This document shows positions 28,777 through 37,239 of a DNA stretch of 64,000 nucleotides, in pieces. Under the pieces are notes generated by a model that was not told the DNA's origin, did no database searches, and saw nothing but the letters and a program-made list of their open reading frames with translations. The stretch comes from Streptomyces roseochromogenus subsp. oscitans DS 12.976 (GTDB lineage Bacteria > Actinomycetota > Actinomycetes > Streptomycetales > Streptomycetaceae): contig NZ_CM002285.1 of the NCBI RefSeq assembly GCF_000497445.1, positions 1,994,695 to 2,058,694 of the forward strand, given 5' to 3'. Each line of letters begins with the position of its first letter. Position 1 is the stretch's first letter. A program made the position numbers and the translations under genes.

Positions 28777-30414
28777 ATGGCAGGCACCCCCACCCACACC
28801 GTGACGAACCAGCCGCCCCCGCTGGTCGGCTACGACCTGTTCAGCGCCGACCGGGCCCTGGTGGCGGCCGTCGGGCGGCACACCGGTCCGGAGGTGCTCG
28901 ACGAGGTCCGCGCGGAGCTGTCCCTGCTGGGCCGCTCCGCGGGCTCGGCGCAGTTGCAGGAGTGGGGCGTGCAGGCGAACGAGCACCCGCCGCGGCTGCG
29001 CACCCACGACCGGTACGGCCACCGGATCGACGAGGTCGACTTCCACCCGGCCTGGCACCGGCTGCTCGGCAAGGGTGTCTCGGCGGGTCTGACGGCCGCC
29101 TGGAACCGGCCGTCCGGGCATGTCCGCAGGGCCGCCGGATTCCTGATCTGGACCCAGGTCGAGGCGGGAAACTGCTGCCCGCTGTCGATGACCCACGCGG
29201 CCGTGCCCGCGCTGCGCACCGACCCCGGGCTCGCCGCCGAGTGGGAGCCGCGGCTGACGTCCACGCTCTACGACCGGGAGCTGCGGCCCGCCGCGCAGAA
29301 GTCCAGCGCCCTCTTCGGCATGGGCATGACCGAGAAGCAGGGCGGTAGCGACGTCCGGGCGAACACCACCGAGGCCCGGCCGCTCGCGGAGCCGGGCGCA
29401 TACGCGCTGACCGGACACAAGTGGTTCTGCTCGGCACCGATGTCGGACGGGTTCCTCGTGCTCGCCCAGGCCCCGGCCGGCCTCACCTGTTTCCTGGTGC
29501 CACGCGTCCTGCCCGACGGGTCCCGCAACGTCTTCCTCCTCCAGCGGCTGAAGGACAAGCTGGGCAACCGCTCCAACGCCTCCGCGGAGGTGGAGTTCGC
29601 CGGCACCTGGGCGCGCCGGGTGGGCGAGGAGGGGCGTGGCGTGCGGACCATCATCGAGATGGTCGCGGCGACCCGGCTGGACTGCGCACTCGGCTCGGCG
29701 GGCCTGATGCGGCAGGCGGTGGCGCAGGCGATCCACCACTGCACCTACCGGGAGGCCTTCGGCGGCCGGCTGCTCGACAAGCCCCTGATGCGCAACGTCC
29801 TCGCCGATCTCGCGCTGGAGTCCGAGGCCGCCACCACCCTCGCCCTCCGGCTCGCGGCCGCCTACGACGACGGCGGAGAGCAGGAGCGCGCCTTCCTGCG
29901 GCTGGCGGTGCCGGCCGCCAAGTACTGGATCACCAAGCGCTGTGCGCCCGTCGCGGTCGAGGCCGCTGAGTGCCTGGGCGGAAACGGGTACGTCGAGGAG
30001 TCGGGTCTGCCCCGGCTGGTCCGGGAGTCCCCGCTGAACTCCGTCTGGGAGGGCGCCGGAAACGTCCAGGCGCTGGACGTGCTCCGGGCGCTGCAACGGG
30101 AGCCGGGCGCGCTGGACGCCTGCCTGACCGAGATCGGCCGCGCCCACGGCGCCGACCACCGCCTGGACCGCGCCGTGAAGGACCTCTTCACCGAACTCGC
30201 CGACCTGGACGCCATCGAGGGCCGCGCCAGGCGGCTCGCGGAACGGCTCGCGCTCGTCCTCCAGGGGTCACTGCTGGTCCGCCACGCTCCCTCGGAGGTG
30301 GCGGACGCCTTCTGCGCCTCACGACTGGGCGGAGACCACGGCGCGTCTTTCGGCACTCTGCCAACGAGCCTCGATCTGGAGGCGATTGTGGAACGAGCAC
30401 GCCCGATCTCTTGA
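28777..30414 (+). CDS. aidB: AidB-like acyl-CoA dehydrogenase-family protein
   Basis: 545 residues, the length of E. coli AidB (541) rather than of ordinary acyl-CoA dehydrogenases (~390). Family features are NCCPLSMTHAAVPAL, FGMGMTEKQGGSDVRANTT, ALTGHKWFCSAPMSDGFLVLAQ and CLGGNGYVEESGLPRLVRESPLNSVWEGAGNVQALDVLR. AidB is a flavoprotein that binds DNA and limits alkylation damage; isovaleryl-CoA dehydrogenase activity is weak. ATG at 28777 lies 7 nt after TAGGTT. The Ada-type gene at the left edge is a possible functional partner but is 28 kb away. Confidence 0.85.
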   Translation: MAGTPTHTVTNQPPPLVGYDLFSADRALVAAVGRHTGPEVLDEVRAELSLLGRSAGSAQLQEWGVQANEHPPRLRTHDRYGHRIDEVDFHPAWHRLLGKGVSAGLTAAWNRPSGHVRRAAGFLIWTQVEAGNCCPLSMTHAAVPALRTDPGLAAEWEPRLTSTLYDRELRPAAQKSSALFGMGMTEKQGGSDVRANTTEARPLAEPGAYALTGHKWFCSAPMSDGFLVLAQAPAGLTCFLVPRVLPDGSRNVFLLQRLKDKLGNRSNASAEVEFAGTWARRVGEEGRGVRTIIEMVAATRLDCALGSAGLMRQAVAQAIHHCTYREAFGGRLLDKPLMRNVLADLALESEAATTLALRLAAAYDDGGEQERAFLRLAVPAAKYWITKRCAPVAVEAAECLGGNGYVEESGLPRLVRESPLNSVWEGAGNVQALDVLRALQREPGALDACLTEIGRAHGADHRLDRAVKDLFTELADLDAIEGRARRLAERLALVLQGSLLVRHAPSEVADAFCASRLGGDHGASFGTLPTSLDLEAIVERARPIS

Positions 30415-30439
30415 GCACGGGGTGCGCTGTTCCACCTGA

Positions 30440-30467
30440 AGGGGCGCGGAGAACTGCGCGACCAGCC
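30440..30467. repeat. Dispersed Streptomyces intergenic repeat, copy 1
   Basis: A 28-nt core starting AGGGGCGCGGAGAACTGCG matches 54404-54431 at 26 of 28 positions. The same sequence style is common downstream of genes in streptomycetes. It begins 26 bases after the AidB-like stop. Its short inverted arms may form an RNA hairpin. Confidence 0.7.
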
Positions 30468-30790
30468 ACACACGGCCCGCACCCGCCAACGCACGTGAAG
30501 CCGCATCCGGAACCGTGAATCCGGCCAAAACCCCGGACGGGGGTGGTGCTGCGCCGACACGGCACCACCCCCACCACCTGGGCTCGTCGAGCCCGCGAAC
30601 GCGTCAAGTCTCGGCCACCCTCCGACTGTCCACCAGGGTTGCAAGGGGTTGCAACTTGTCGGCGCACGTGCGCGGAGTGTGTGCCCCCGGCCTGCCCGGA
30701 GCGGCAGTATGAGAGGCACAGCCGGACCGGAAACCGCCGCCCGTGACGGCTTGACAAGTATGTTCGAAGCCCTTTTCCGGGAGGCCCCCC
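30468..30790. other. Intergenic region upstream of the GAF regulator
   Basis: No gene is supported here. It contains the palindrome described separately (30638-30655) and, shortly before the GTG at 30791, the SD GGGAGG. Confidence 0.5.
30638..30655. promoter_or_regulatory. Perfect inverted repeat, candidate operator of the GAF regulator
   Basis: GTTGCAA (30638-30644) and TTGCAAC (30649-30655) are perfectly inverted around GGGG, about 135 bases before the start of the regulator gene. It is the only strongly symmetric element in this interval. Confidence 0.55.
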
Positions 30791-32092
30791 GTGGTGAACC
30801 CGCCGATGAACGTGGCGCGCCTGGCCGCCGTCGACGCGACACAGGCGGCGCGACTGCTGAGCGAGGTACGCGACGCCACACTCGCCGGTCAGCGTGCGCG
30901 GATCGCGCCCCGTCCGGTGATCGAGCAGTCCTGGGGACGGATGCTGCGCAGCGGTGTCGATCCCGATCACGACTTCAGATCCGGTCTGCTGTCCTCCGAC
31001 GAAGTCCGGCGCCGCCGCGAGGAGTCACCGCTGCGGCCGGTGTTGCCGGTGCTGCGCGAGGGGCTGCTTTCGGTCGCCGATGTGGCGCAGCACATCATGG
31101 TCGTCGCGGACGCCGACGGGCGGGTGCTGTGGCGGGAGGGGGCCTCGCAGGTGCTGCGCAAGGCGGACGGCCTGGGCTTCGAACTCGGCGCGGACTGGCG
31201 GGAAGACGTCGTCGGCACCAACGGCGTGGGCACCCCGGCGGTCGTACGACGGCCCGTACAGGTCTTCGCCGCCGAGCACTTCGTCCGCTCGCACGCCTCC
31301 TGGACCTGCACGGGCGCTCCGATCACCGATCCCCGGGACGGGCGGCTGATCGGGGTCGTGGACGTGAGCGGCCCGTTGGAGACCATGCATCCGGCGACCC
31401 TCGCCTGGGTGGACTCGGTGGCCAAGCTGGCCGAGGCGCGGCTGCGGGAGCTGCATGTGGACTCGCTGGAGCGGCTGCGGTCGGTGGCGGCGCCGGTACT
31501 GGCCCGGCTGGACGGCCGGGCGCTGGTGGTGGACCGCAACGGCTGGTCGGCGGCCGTGTCCGGGATGCCGTACGTGCGGCGGGTCGCGCTGCCCAAGTCG
31601 CTGGCGCCGGGCCGCCGGTGGCTGCCGTCGCTGGGTTCGTGCGCGGTGGAGCCGCTGGCCGGGGGCTGGCTGCTGCGGGTGGCGGAGGAACCGCTCGGCA
31701 CGGTCACCCGGATCGTGCTGGACCTGGCCCGGCCGGGCCGCAGTACGCTGACGGTGTCCGGTTCGGCCGGTTCCTGGTCGCGTGAACTCAGCCCGCGGCA
31801 CGCCGAATTGCTGTATCTGCTCGCCGTGCACCGCCCGGGCCGCGGTGCGGCGGCCCTGGCCGGTGATCTGTTCGGGGACCCTTCACGCACGGTGACGGTG
31901 CGGGCCGAGATGTCGCGGATCCGGCGGTATTTCGGGGAACTGCTCCAGCATCGGCCGTATCGTTTCCGCGACGACGCGGAGATCGAGACGATGCTCCCCG
32001 ACGACCCTCGTGACCTGCTGCCTTCCTCGACGGCACCGGCGATCACGCGGCGGCGGACGGCGGCGCAGGGCGGCGAGGCCGGGGCCCGGTGA
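30791..32092 (+). CDS. GAF-domain transcriptional regulator
   Basis: 433 residues from GTG at 30791. An N-terminal helical part (RPVIEQSWGRMLRSGVDPD) leads to a GAF domain with the AcoR-like signature WREDVVGTNGVGTPAVVRRPVQVFAAEHF and WTCTGAPITDPRDGRLIGVVDVSG. There is no AAA+ domain or FIS helix as in AcoR. Instead the C-terminus has a winged-helix-like region (SPRHAELLYLLAVHRPGRGAAALAGDLFGD, then VRAEMSRIRRYFG). It is a one-component sensor of a small molecule, often linked to alcohol/aldehyde metabolism in actinomycetes; no such gene is adjacent here. Confidence 0.82.
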   Translation: MVNPPMNVARLAAVDATQAARLLSEVRDATLAGQRARIAPRPVIEQSWGRMLRSGVDPDHDFRSGLLSSDEVRRRREESPLRPVLPVLREGLLSVADVAQHIMVVADADGRVLWREGASQVLRKADGLGFELGADWREDVVGTNGVGTPAVVRRPVQVFAAEHFVRSHASWTCTGAPITDPRDGRLIGVVDVSGPLETMHPATLAWVDSVAKLAEARLRELHVDSLERLRSVAAPVLARLDGRALVVDRNGWSAAVSGMPYVRRVALPKSLAPGRRWLPSLGSCAVEPLAGGWLLRVAEEPLGTVTRIVLDLARPGRSTLTVSGSAGSWSRELSPRHAELLYLLAVHRPGRGAAALAGDLFGDPSRTVTVRAEMSRIRRYFGELLQHRPYRFRDDAEIETMLPDDPRDLLPSSTAPAITRRRTAAQGGEAGAR

Positions 32093-32267
32093 GCGATTCT
32101 TCCGCATATTTGCGGGGTCTCGGCCCTGCGCGGACCGTTGCTGCCGTAGCATCCTCTATGGGCCTCCCCATCCGCTTCTCACGTCAACGTACGGATCAGC
32201 AGGCGCAGTTGGCCCCCCACCGGCCGGCGCGCCTCGGCGGCGCGGGAGTCCTGGAAAAGGGGACGAG

Positions 32268-33602
32268 ATGAAGCATCGCGGCAGACACCGGCGGCGAAGG
32301 CGCGGCGCCGCATTGCGCGCGTTCCTGGCCGGGACCGCGCTGGCGCTCACCGCGGCCGCCACGCTGATCAGCGCCTCCCAGGCGGACGTCACCGACAGCC
32401 CGGGCGCGCTCAAGCCGCTCGCGTCCCCGGCGGACACCGCGCCGCTCCGGCTCCAGGAGCGGCTGGTCCCCGCCCGCACGCTGGACCGGCTGTCGGCCGC
32501 GATGGGCCGCCCGGTCGGCGTGGACGCCGTCCTGGCGAGCGCCGACCGCGGTATGCGCGCGTCCGCCGGCTGTTCCGCCGCCGACCACGCGTCCCTGCCC
32601 GTGACCCCGGCCGCCACCCGCGCCTACTGCTGGGACCCGGCCGACGCCACCGGCACCGACTGGCAGCCGGCGTCGGTGACCACCTCCGGGGACGCCGACG
32701 ACGACGGCGTCTGGGGCACCCACCGGGTCGTGCTCGCCGGCTGGACCCACAGCGCCACCAGCGGCCGCGCCGCCGAGCGGGGCCTGGCCAGGGTCGCCTT
32801 CGTGGACGCCGACGATCCCGCCCGCCTCGCCTACCGCTGGGTGCTGCTGGTGGTGCCGGTCGACGGCGGCCGTGACTACCGGGGCCTGTCCTCAGCGATC
32901 TCCGGCATGGTCTGGTACGAGGACAAACTGCTGGTCACCACCAGGACCGGCAGCGCCGACGCGCTGTATGTCTATGACCTCGACCGGATCCAGCGCACCA
33001 GTGTCGACGGGCCGGCGATCGGGCGGGTGCCCGGCGGCTGGTCCGCCGACGGCTACCGCTATGTGATGCCGGCGGTGGGCTCGTACCGGTTCACCGCGGG
33101 CCGCTGCGCCCGCTCCGGCCCGCCCTGCCCCGGCGCGCTGTCCCTGGACCGGGGCACCGCGCCGGACAGCCTGGTCGCCGCGGAGTGGACCGCACCGGAG
33201 GGCGACCGGAACGCCCGGCTGTGGCGGTACGCCTTCAGTACGGCTCCGGCGCGCGGCGGGCTGCTCGCCACGGACGCCACCGGCCGGGTGGAGGCGGTGG
33301 AGGCGTACCGGACCGGGGCGACCGGGATCCGGGGCGTGCTGTCCTACTGGCAGCCCGGAGCGGAGGGTGCGTCCTGGTATGTGGGACGTCTGCCCGGCTC
33401 ATGGAACGGGCACGGAGGGCTGTGGCGGCAGGACGCCGCGGGGGCGAAGGCGGCCCGCTGCGGCGCGGACGGCTCGCACCGCTGCTGGGCACAGTCGACG
33501 GCGTCCCTCGCCTACTGGCAGGAGACGGGCGAGGTGTGGTCCCTGTCGGACCGCATGCTCTTCGCCGTGCCCCTGGCCGAACTGGACCGGTCAGTGGGAT
33601 GA
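32268..33602 (+). CDS. Secreted protein of unknown function
   Basis: 444 residues from ATG at 32268 (SD AAGGGGA). A long signal peptide begins RHRRRRRG and has a hydrophobic core ending near ISASQA (~38). The mature part has four or more cysteines (e.g. SAGCSAAD, AYCWD, GRCARSGPPCPG, ARCGADGSHRCW) suggesting disulfides, and recurring WY/YVYDLDRI-type strands that hint at a beta-propeller. No catalytic motif is recognised. It stands alone; the 175-bp upstream gap contains TTGCTG...TAGCAT promoter-like elements near 32140-32150. Confidence 0.75.
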   Translation: MKHRGRHRRRRRGAALRAFLAGTALALTAAATLISASQADVTDSPGALKPLASPADTAPLRLQERLVPARTLDRLSAAMGRPVGVDAVLASADRGMRASAGCSAADHASLPVTPAATRAYCWDPADATGTDWQPASVTTSGDADDDGVWGTHRVVLAGWTHSATSGRAAERGLARVAFVDADDPARLAYRWVLLVVPVDGGRDYRGLSSAISGMVWYEDKLLVTTRTGSADALYVYDLDRIQRTSVDGPAIGRVPGGWSADGYRYVMPAVGSYRFTAGRCARSGPPCPGALSLDRGTAPDSLVAAEWTAPEGDRNARLWRYAFSTAPARGGLLATDATGRVEAVEAYRTGATGIRGVLSYWQPGAEGASWYVGRLPGSWNGHGGLWRQDAAGAKAARCGADGSHRCWAQSTASLAYWQETGEVWSLSDRMLFAVPLAELDRSVG

Positions 33603-33708
33603 CCGGGGTCGGTCCCCGCGGTGACCCGGGCCGGCTTCGGGACACCCCGTCAGGGCGGCGGACCGGGTCGATCGACAGACCGGGTCGCGGGATGATTCCC
33701 TGGCCCGC

Positions 33709-34281
33709 ATGAGCAGCGTCCCTGTCACCACCTGGTCCCTGGAGCAGACGTCACCGGGCGACCTTCTGCCCGCCGCGGCACCCGAGGGCGATGTCCGGAT
33801 CGTCCGGGCCGAGGTCCCCTCCCCCGAGTTCAGCCGCTTCCTGTACGCCTCGGTCGGCGGCGACATCCGCTGGACCGACCGGCTGGGCTGGACGTACGCC
33901 CGGTGGCAGGAGTATCTGGACCGGCCCGGCGTGGAGACCTGGGTGGCCTACGACCGGGGCACCCCGGCCGGCTTTGTGGAGCTGGAGCCGCAAGACGAGG
34001 GCGTGGTCGAGATCGTCTACTTCGGGCTGCTCCCCGCCTTCCGCGGCCGGCGCATAGGCGGCCATCTGCTGTCGTACGGCACGGCGCGCGCCTGGGACCT
34101 GGCCGAGCGGTGGCCGCAGCGGACCCCGACGAAGCGGGTGTGGCTGCATACGTGCAGCAAGGACGGCGAGTTCGCCATGGACAACTACCAGCGGCGCGGC
34201 TTCAAGCTGTTCGACACCAAGGTCGAACTGGAGCCCGACGTGGCCGCACCGGGACCCTGGCCCGGGGCGCATCCCGCCTGA
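33709..34281 (+). CDS. GNAT-family N-acetyltransferase
   Basis: 190 residues. The acetyl-CoA binding pattern is IVYFGLLPAFRGRRIGGHLLSYG (motif A, R/Q-x-x-G-x-G/A as RGRRIGG), with YQRRGFKLFDT at the end. Substrate unknown. It directly precedes the sulfur-assimilation operon but is separated from it by its own leader region. Confidence 0.85.
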   Translation: MSSVPVTTWSLEQTSPGDLLPAAAPEGDVRIVRAEVPSPEFSRFLYASVGGDIRWTDRLGWTYARWQEYLDRPGVETWVAYDRGTPAGFVELEPQDEGVVEIVYFGLLPAFRGRRIGGHLLSYGTARAWDLAERWPQRTPTKRVWLHTCSKDGEFAMDNYQRRGFKLFDTKVELEPDVAAPGPWPGAHPA

Positions 34282-34403
34282 TACCCCGCCTGATCAGCCG
34301 GGACAAGCCGTCCCGCGGCACATGTGAGCGACGACACCATCGTCCCACCTTTCGGGACAAGGATGTCCGCATGATGGACGAAGCTGGACTGTGTCCAGAT
34401 TGC

Positions 34404-34423
34404 CATGACACGCTTCCGTCATG
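34404..34423 (+). promoter_or_regulatory. Inverted repeat over the leader-peptide start codon
   Basis: CATGAC (34404-34409) and GTCATG (34418-34423) are perfectly inverted; the right arm contains the leader ATG. It could hide the start in a hairpin or bind a regulator. TCCGTC is the only SD-like sequence. Confidence 0.4.
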
Positions 34424-34504
34424 TCTGGAACTGGAATTGCCTTGGTGAGTCGGCGGCACGTCGACCTCGGCCGCATGTCCAGCGCCATCTGTCCGGCGAG
34501 CTGA
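34421..34504 (+). CDS. 27-residue leader peptide of the sulfate-assimilation operon
   Basis: ATG at 34421 to TGA at 34502-34504. The peptide begins MSGTGIALVS, has the core RRHVDLGRMS and ends SAICPAS. This RRHVDL-containing short peptide is a known class of putative leader peptide upstream of sulfur genes in streptomycetes. The single Cys codon (TGT) is at position 24 of 27. It lies 125 bases before the sulfite reductase gene, with a strong hairpin between. Ribosome stalling at the Cys codon under cysteine shortage could control readthrough; this is inferred. Confidence 0.75.
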   Translation: MSGTGIALVSRRHVDLGRMSSAICPAS

Positions 34505-34554
34505 CGCCCCAGCACCGCCGAGAACCCCCCGCACCTGATTCCTCTTGCGCAAAG

Positions 34555-34580
34555 GCGCGCACGCCTGCCCGCGTGCGCGC
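34555..34580 (+). terminator. Attenuator-like hairpin between leader peptide and sir
   Basis: GCGCGCACGC (34555-34564) and GCGTGCGCGC (34571-34580) form a perfect 10-bp GC-rich stem with a CTGCCC loop. It lies 50 bases after the leader stop and 50 before the sir ATG. No U-tract follows, which is usual for actinomycete terminators. Confidence 0.65.
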
Positions 34581-34629
34581 TCCTACGCAGGTCAGAGCTG
34601 ATCCCACCGGTCCCGAAGGACGTAGAACC

Positions 34630-36327
34630 ATGGCCGCCACTCCGCCGAACCCCGCCGCCCCCGCGCCCCGCCGCAAGGTGAGCCGTCATCGTGGTGAGGG
34701 TCAGTGGGCCGTGGGTCACTTCACCCCGCTCAACGGCAATGAGCAGTTCAAGAAGGACGACGACGGTCTCAATGTGCGGACGCGCATTGAGACGATCTAC
34801 TCCAAGCGCGGCTTCGACTCGATCGACCCGAACGACCTGCGTGGCCGGATGCGCTGGTGGGGGCTGTACACCCAGCGCAAGCCCGGCATCGACGGCGGCA
34901 AGACCGCCGTGCTGGAGCCGGAGGAGCTGGACGACAAGTACTTCATGCTCCGGGTGCGCATCGACGGCGGCGCGCTCACGACACGGCAGCTGCGGGTGAT
35001 CGGCGAGATCTCCCAGGAGTTCGCGCGCGGCACCGCTGACATCACCGACCGGCAGAACGTCCAGTACCACTGGATCCGCATCGAGGACGTGCCCGAGATC
35101 TGGGAGCGGCTGGAGGGCGTGGGCCTGTCCACGGTCACCGCCTGCGGTGACACCCCGCGTGTGATGATCGGCTCCCCGGTGGCGGGCATCGCCGAGGACG
35201 AGATCATCGACGCGACGCCGGCGCTGGAGGAGATGAAGCGCCGCGTCCTGAACAACAAGGCGTACTCGAACCTCCCCCGGAAGTTCAAGACGGCCATCTC
35301 GGGCTCGCCGTTGCTGGACGTCGTACACGAGATCAACGACGTGGCGTTCGTCGGCGTACGGCACCCCGAGCACGGCCCGGGCTTCGACGTATGGGTCGGC
35401 GGCGGGCTGTCCACCAACCCCAAGCTCGGCGTGCGGCTCGGCGCCTGGGTGCCGATCGAGGAGGTCCCGGACGTCTACGAGGGCGTCATCTCGATCTTCC
35501 GTGACTACGGTTACCGCCGGCTGCGCACCCGCGCCCGGCTGAAGTTCCTCGTCGCGGACTGGGGCGCGGAGAAGTTCCGGCAGGTGCTTCAGGACGAGTA
35601 CCTCAAGCGCGAGCTGACCGACGGGCCCGCCCCCGAGCAGCCCGTGCGGCAGTGGCGCGACCACATCGGTGTGCACCGTCAGAAGGACGGCCGTTTCTAC
35701 GTCGGTTTCGCCCCGCGGGTCGGCCGCGTCGACGGTGCCACGCTCACGAAGATCGCCGATCTCGCGGAGGCGCACGGCTCGGGCCGGGTCCGTACCACCG
35801 TCGAGCAGAAGATGATCGTCCTCGATGTCGAGCAGGACAAGGTCGACTCGCTGGTCGAGGGCCTGGAGGCGCTGGACCTCACCGCCCGGCCGTCCTCCTT
35901 CCGGCGCGGCACCATGGCCTGCACCGGCATCGAGTTCTGCAAGCTCGCCATCGTCGAGACCAAGCAGCGCGGTTCGCAGCTGATCGACGAACTGGAGCGC
36001 CGCCTGCCGGACTTCGACGAGCCGATCACCATCAACCTCAACGGCTGCCCGAACGCCTGCGCCCGTATCCAGGTCGCGGACATCGGTCTCAAGGGCCAGC
36101 TGGTCCTGAACGACCAGGGCGAGCAGGTCGAGGGCTACCAGGTGCACCTCGGCGGCGCGCTCGGCCTGGAGGCGGCCTTCGGCCGCAAGGTGCGCGGCCT
36201 GAAGGTCACCGCGGAGGAGCTGCCCGACTACGTCGAGCGGGTGCTGAAGCGGTTCCAGGCGGAGCGCGAGGACGGCGAGCGGTTCGCGACCTGGGCTTCC
36301 CGCGCTTCTGAGGAGGCGCTGTCGTGA
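34630..36327 (+). CDS. sir: Ferredoxin-dependent assimilatory sulfite reductase
   Basis: 565 residues. The siroheme/[4Fe-4S] cysteines are C431 and C437 (ACTGIEFC) and C473 and C477 (NGCPNAC), the classic CX5C...CX3C set of sulfite and nitrite reductases. Two ferredoxin-like half domains precede each half (YFMLRVRIDGG, FYVGFAPRVGR). The presence of cysH, cysC and cysDN immediately downstream makes sulfite, not nitrite, the substrate: six-electron reduction to sulfide. ATG at 34630 has GAAGGA upstream. First gene of the operon; its stop overlaps the next start. Confidence 0.93.
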   Translation: MAATPPNPAAPAPRRKVSRHRGEGQWAVGHFTPLNGNEQFKKDDDGLNVRTRIETIYSKRGFDSIDPNDLRGRMRWWGLYTQRKPGIDGGKTAVLEPEELDDKYFMLRVRIDGGALTTRQLRVIGEISQEFARGTADITDRQNVQYHWIRIEDVPEIWERLEGVGLSTVTACGDTPRVMIGSPVAGIAEDEIIDATPALEEMKRRVLNNKAYSNLPRKFKTAISGSPLLDVVHEINDVAFVGVRHPEHGPGFDVWVGGGLSTNPKLGVRLGAWVPIEEVPDVYEGVISIFRDYGYRRLRTRARLKFLVADWGAEKFRQVLQDEYLKRELTDGPAPEQPVRQWRDHIGVHRQKDGRFYVGFAPRVGRVDGATLTKIADLAEAHGSGRVRTTVEQKMIVLDVEQDKVDSLVEGLEALDLTARPSSFRRGTMACTGIEFCKLAIVETKQRGSQLIDELERRLPDFDEPITINLNGCPNACARIQVADIGLKGQLVLNDQGEQVEGYQVHLGGALGLEAAFGRKVRGLKVTAEELPDYVERVLKRFQAEREDGERFATWASRASEEALS

Positions 36328-36506
36328 GCGAGCGTGCCGCGCCCTTCTACTGCCCCTACTGCGGCGACGAGGACCTGCGTCCGCACGAGCAGAGTCACGG
36401 CGCCTGGGAATGCGGGGCCTGCAACCGCGCATTCCAGCTGAAGTTCCTCGGGCTGCTCACCCGGGGACTGCAGCGAGCCGACCACGGAGGGGACGAGCGG
36501 ATATGA
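36324..36506 (+). CDS. Small zinc-ribbon protein of the sulfur operon
   Basis: 60 residues from GTG at 36324, overlapping the sir stop by 4 bases. Two CXXC pairs, C10/C13 (CPYC) and C30/C33 (CGAC), form a zinc- or iron-binding ribbon; the C-terminus is basic/amphipathic (FQLKFLGLLTRGLQR). The same small gene occurs between sir and cysH in other streptomycetes. Role unknown; a carrier, metallochaperone or assembly factor for Sir or CysH is possible. The stop overlaps the cysH ATG. Confidence 0.82.
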   Translation: MSERAAPFYCPYCGDEDLRPHEQSHGAWECGACNRAFQLKFLGLLTRGLQRADHGGDERI

Positions 36507-37213
36507 CGACGGCTCAGAAAGACCGTACAACCGAGGAGTTGAAGGCACTCGCCGAGCAGGCGGGCCGTGACCTGGAGGAGGCCTCCGCCCTGGAGATCCT
36601 GCAGTGGGCGGTCGACACCTTCGGCACGAAGTTCTGCGTCACGTCCTCCATGGAGGACGCCGTCGTCGCCCACCTCGCCTCGCGCGTGCTGAAGGGCGTC
36701 GACGTCGTGTTCCTGGACACCGGTTACCACTTCCCGGAGACCATCGGCACCCGTGACGCCGTCGAGGCCGTGATGGACGTCAACGTCATCACGCTCACGC
36801 CGAAGCAGACGGTCGCCGAGCAGGACGCGGAGTACGGCCCGAAGCTGCACGACCGCGACCCCGACCTGTGCTGCGCGCTGCGCAAGGTCAAGCCGCTGGA
36901 AGAGGGGCTGAAGGGCTACCGGGCGTGGGCGACCGGCCTGCGCCGCGACGAGTCCCCGACCCGGGCGAACACCCCGGTCGTCGGCTGGGACGAGAAGCGG
37001 CAGAAGGTCAAGATCTCCCCGATCGCCCGCTGGACACAGGACGACGTGGACGCCTACGTCGCCGAGCACGGCGTCCTCACCAACCCGCTGCTGATGGACG
37101 GCTACGCCTCCGTCGGCTGCGCCCCGTGCACGCGCCGCGTACTCGACGGCGAGGACGCGCGGGCCGGCCGCTGGGCGGGCCGCGCCAAGACCGAGTGCGG
37201 GCTGCACGGATGA
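36503..37213 (+). CDS. cysH: Adenylylsulfate (APS) reductase, thioredoxin-dependent
   Basis: 236 residues. The PAPS-reductase fold shows VTSSMEDAV and FLDTGYHFPET. Paired cysteines C123-C124 and C206/C209 (CAPC) hold a [4Fe-4S] cluster, so it should use APS rather than PAPS. The catalytic cysteine is C232 in the C-terminal ECGLHG. It makes sulfite for Sir. SD GGAGGGGA precedes the ATG at 36503. Confidence 0.92.
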   Translation: MTTAQKDRTTEELKALAEQAGRDLEEASALEILQWAVDTFGTKFCVTSSMEDAVVAHLASRVLKGVDVVFLDTGYHFPETIGTRDAVEAVMDVNVITLTPKQTVAEQDAEYGPKLHDRDPDLCCALRKVKPLEEGLKGYRAWATGLRRDESPTRANTPVVGWDEKRQKVKISPIARWTQDDVDAYVAEHGVLTNPLLMDGYASVGCAPCTRRVLDGEDARAGRWAGRAKTECGLHG

Positions 37214-37239
37214 CGACCATCGACAACCAGGAGAACCAC

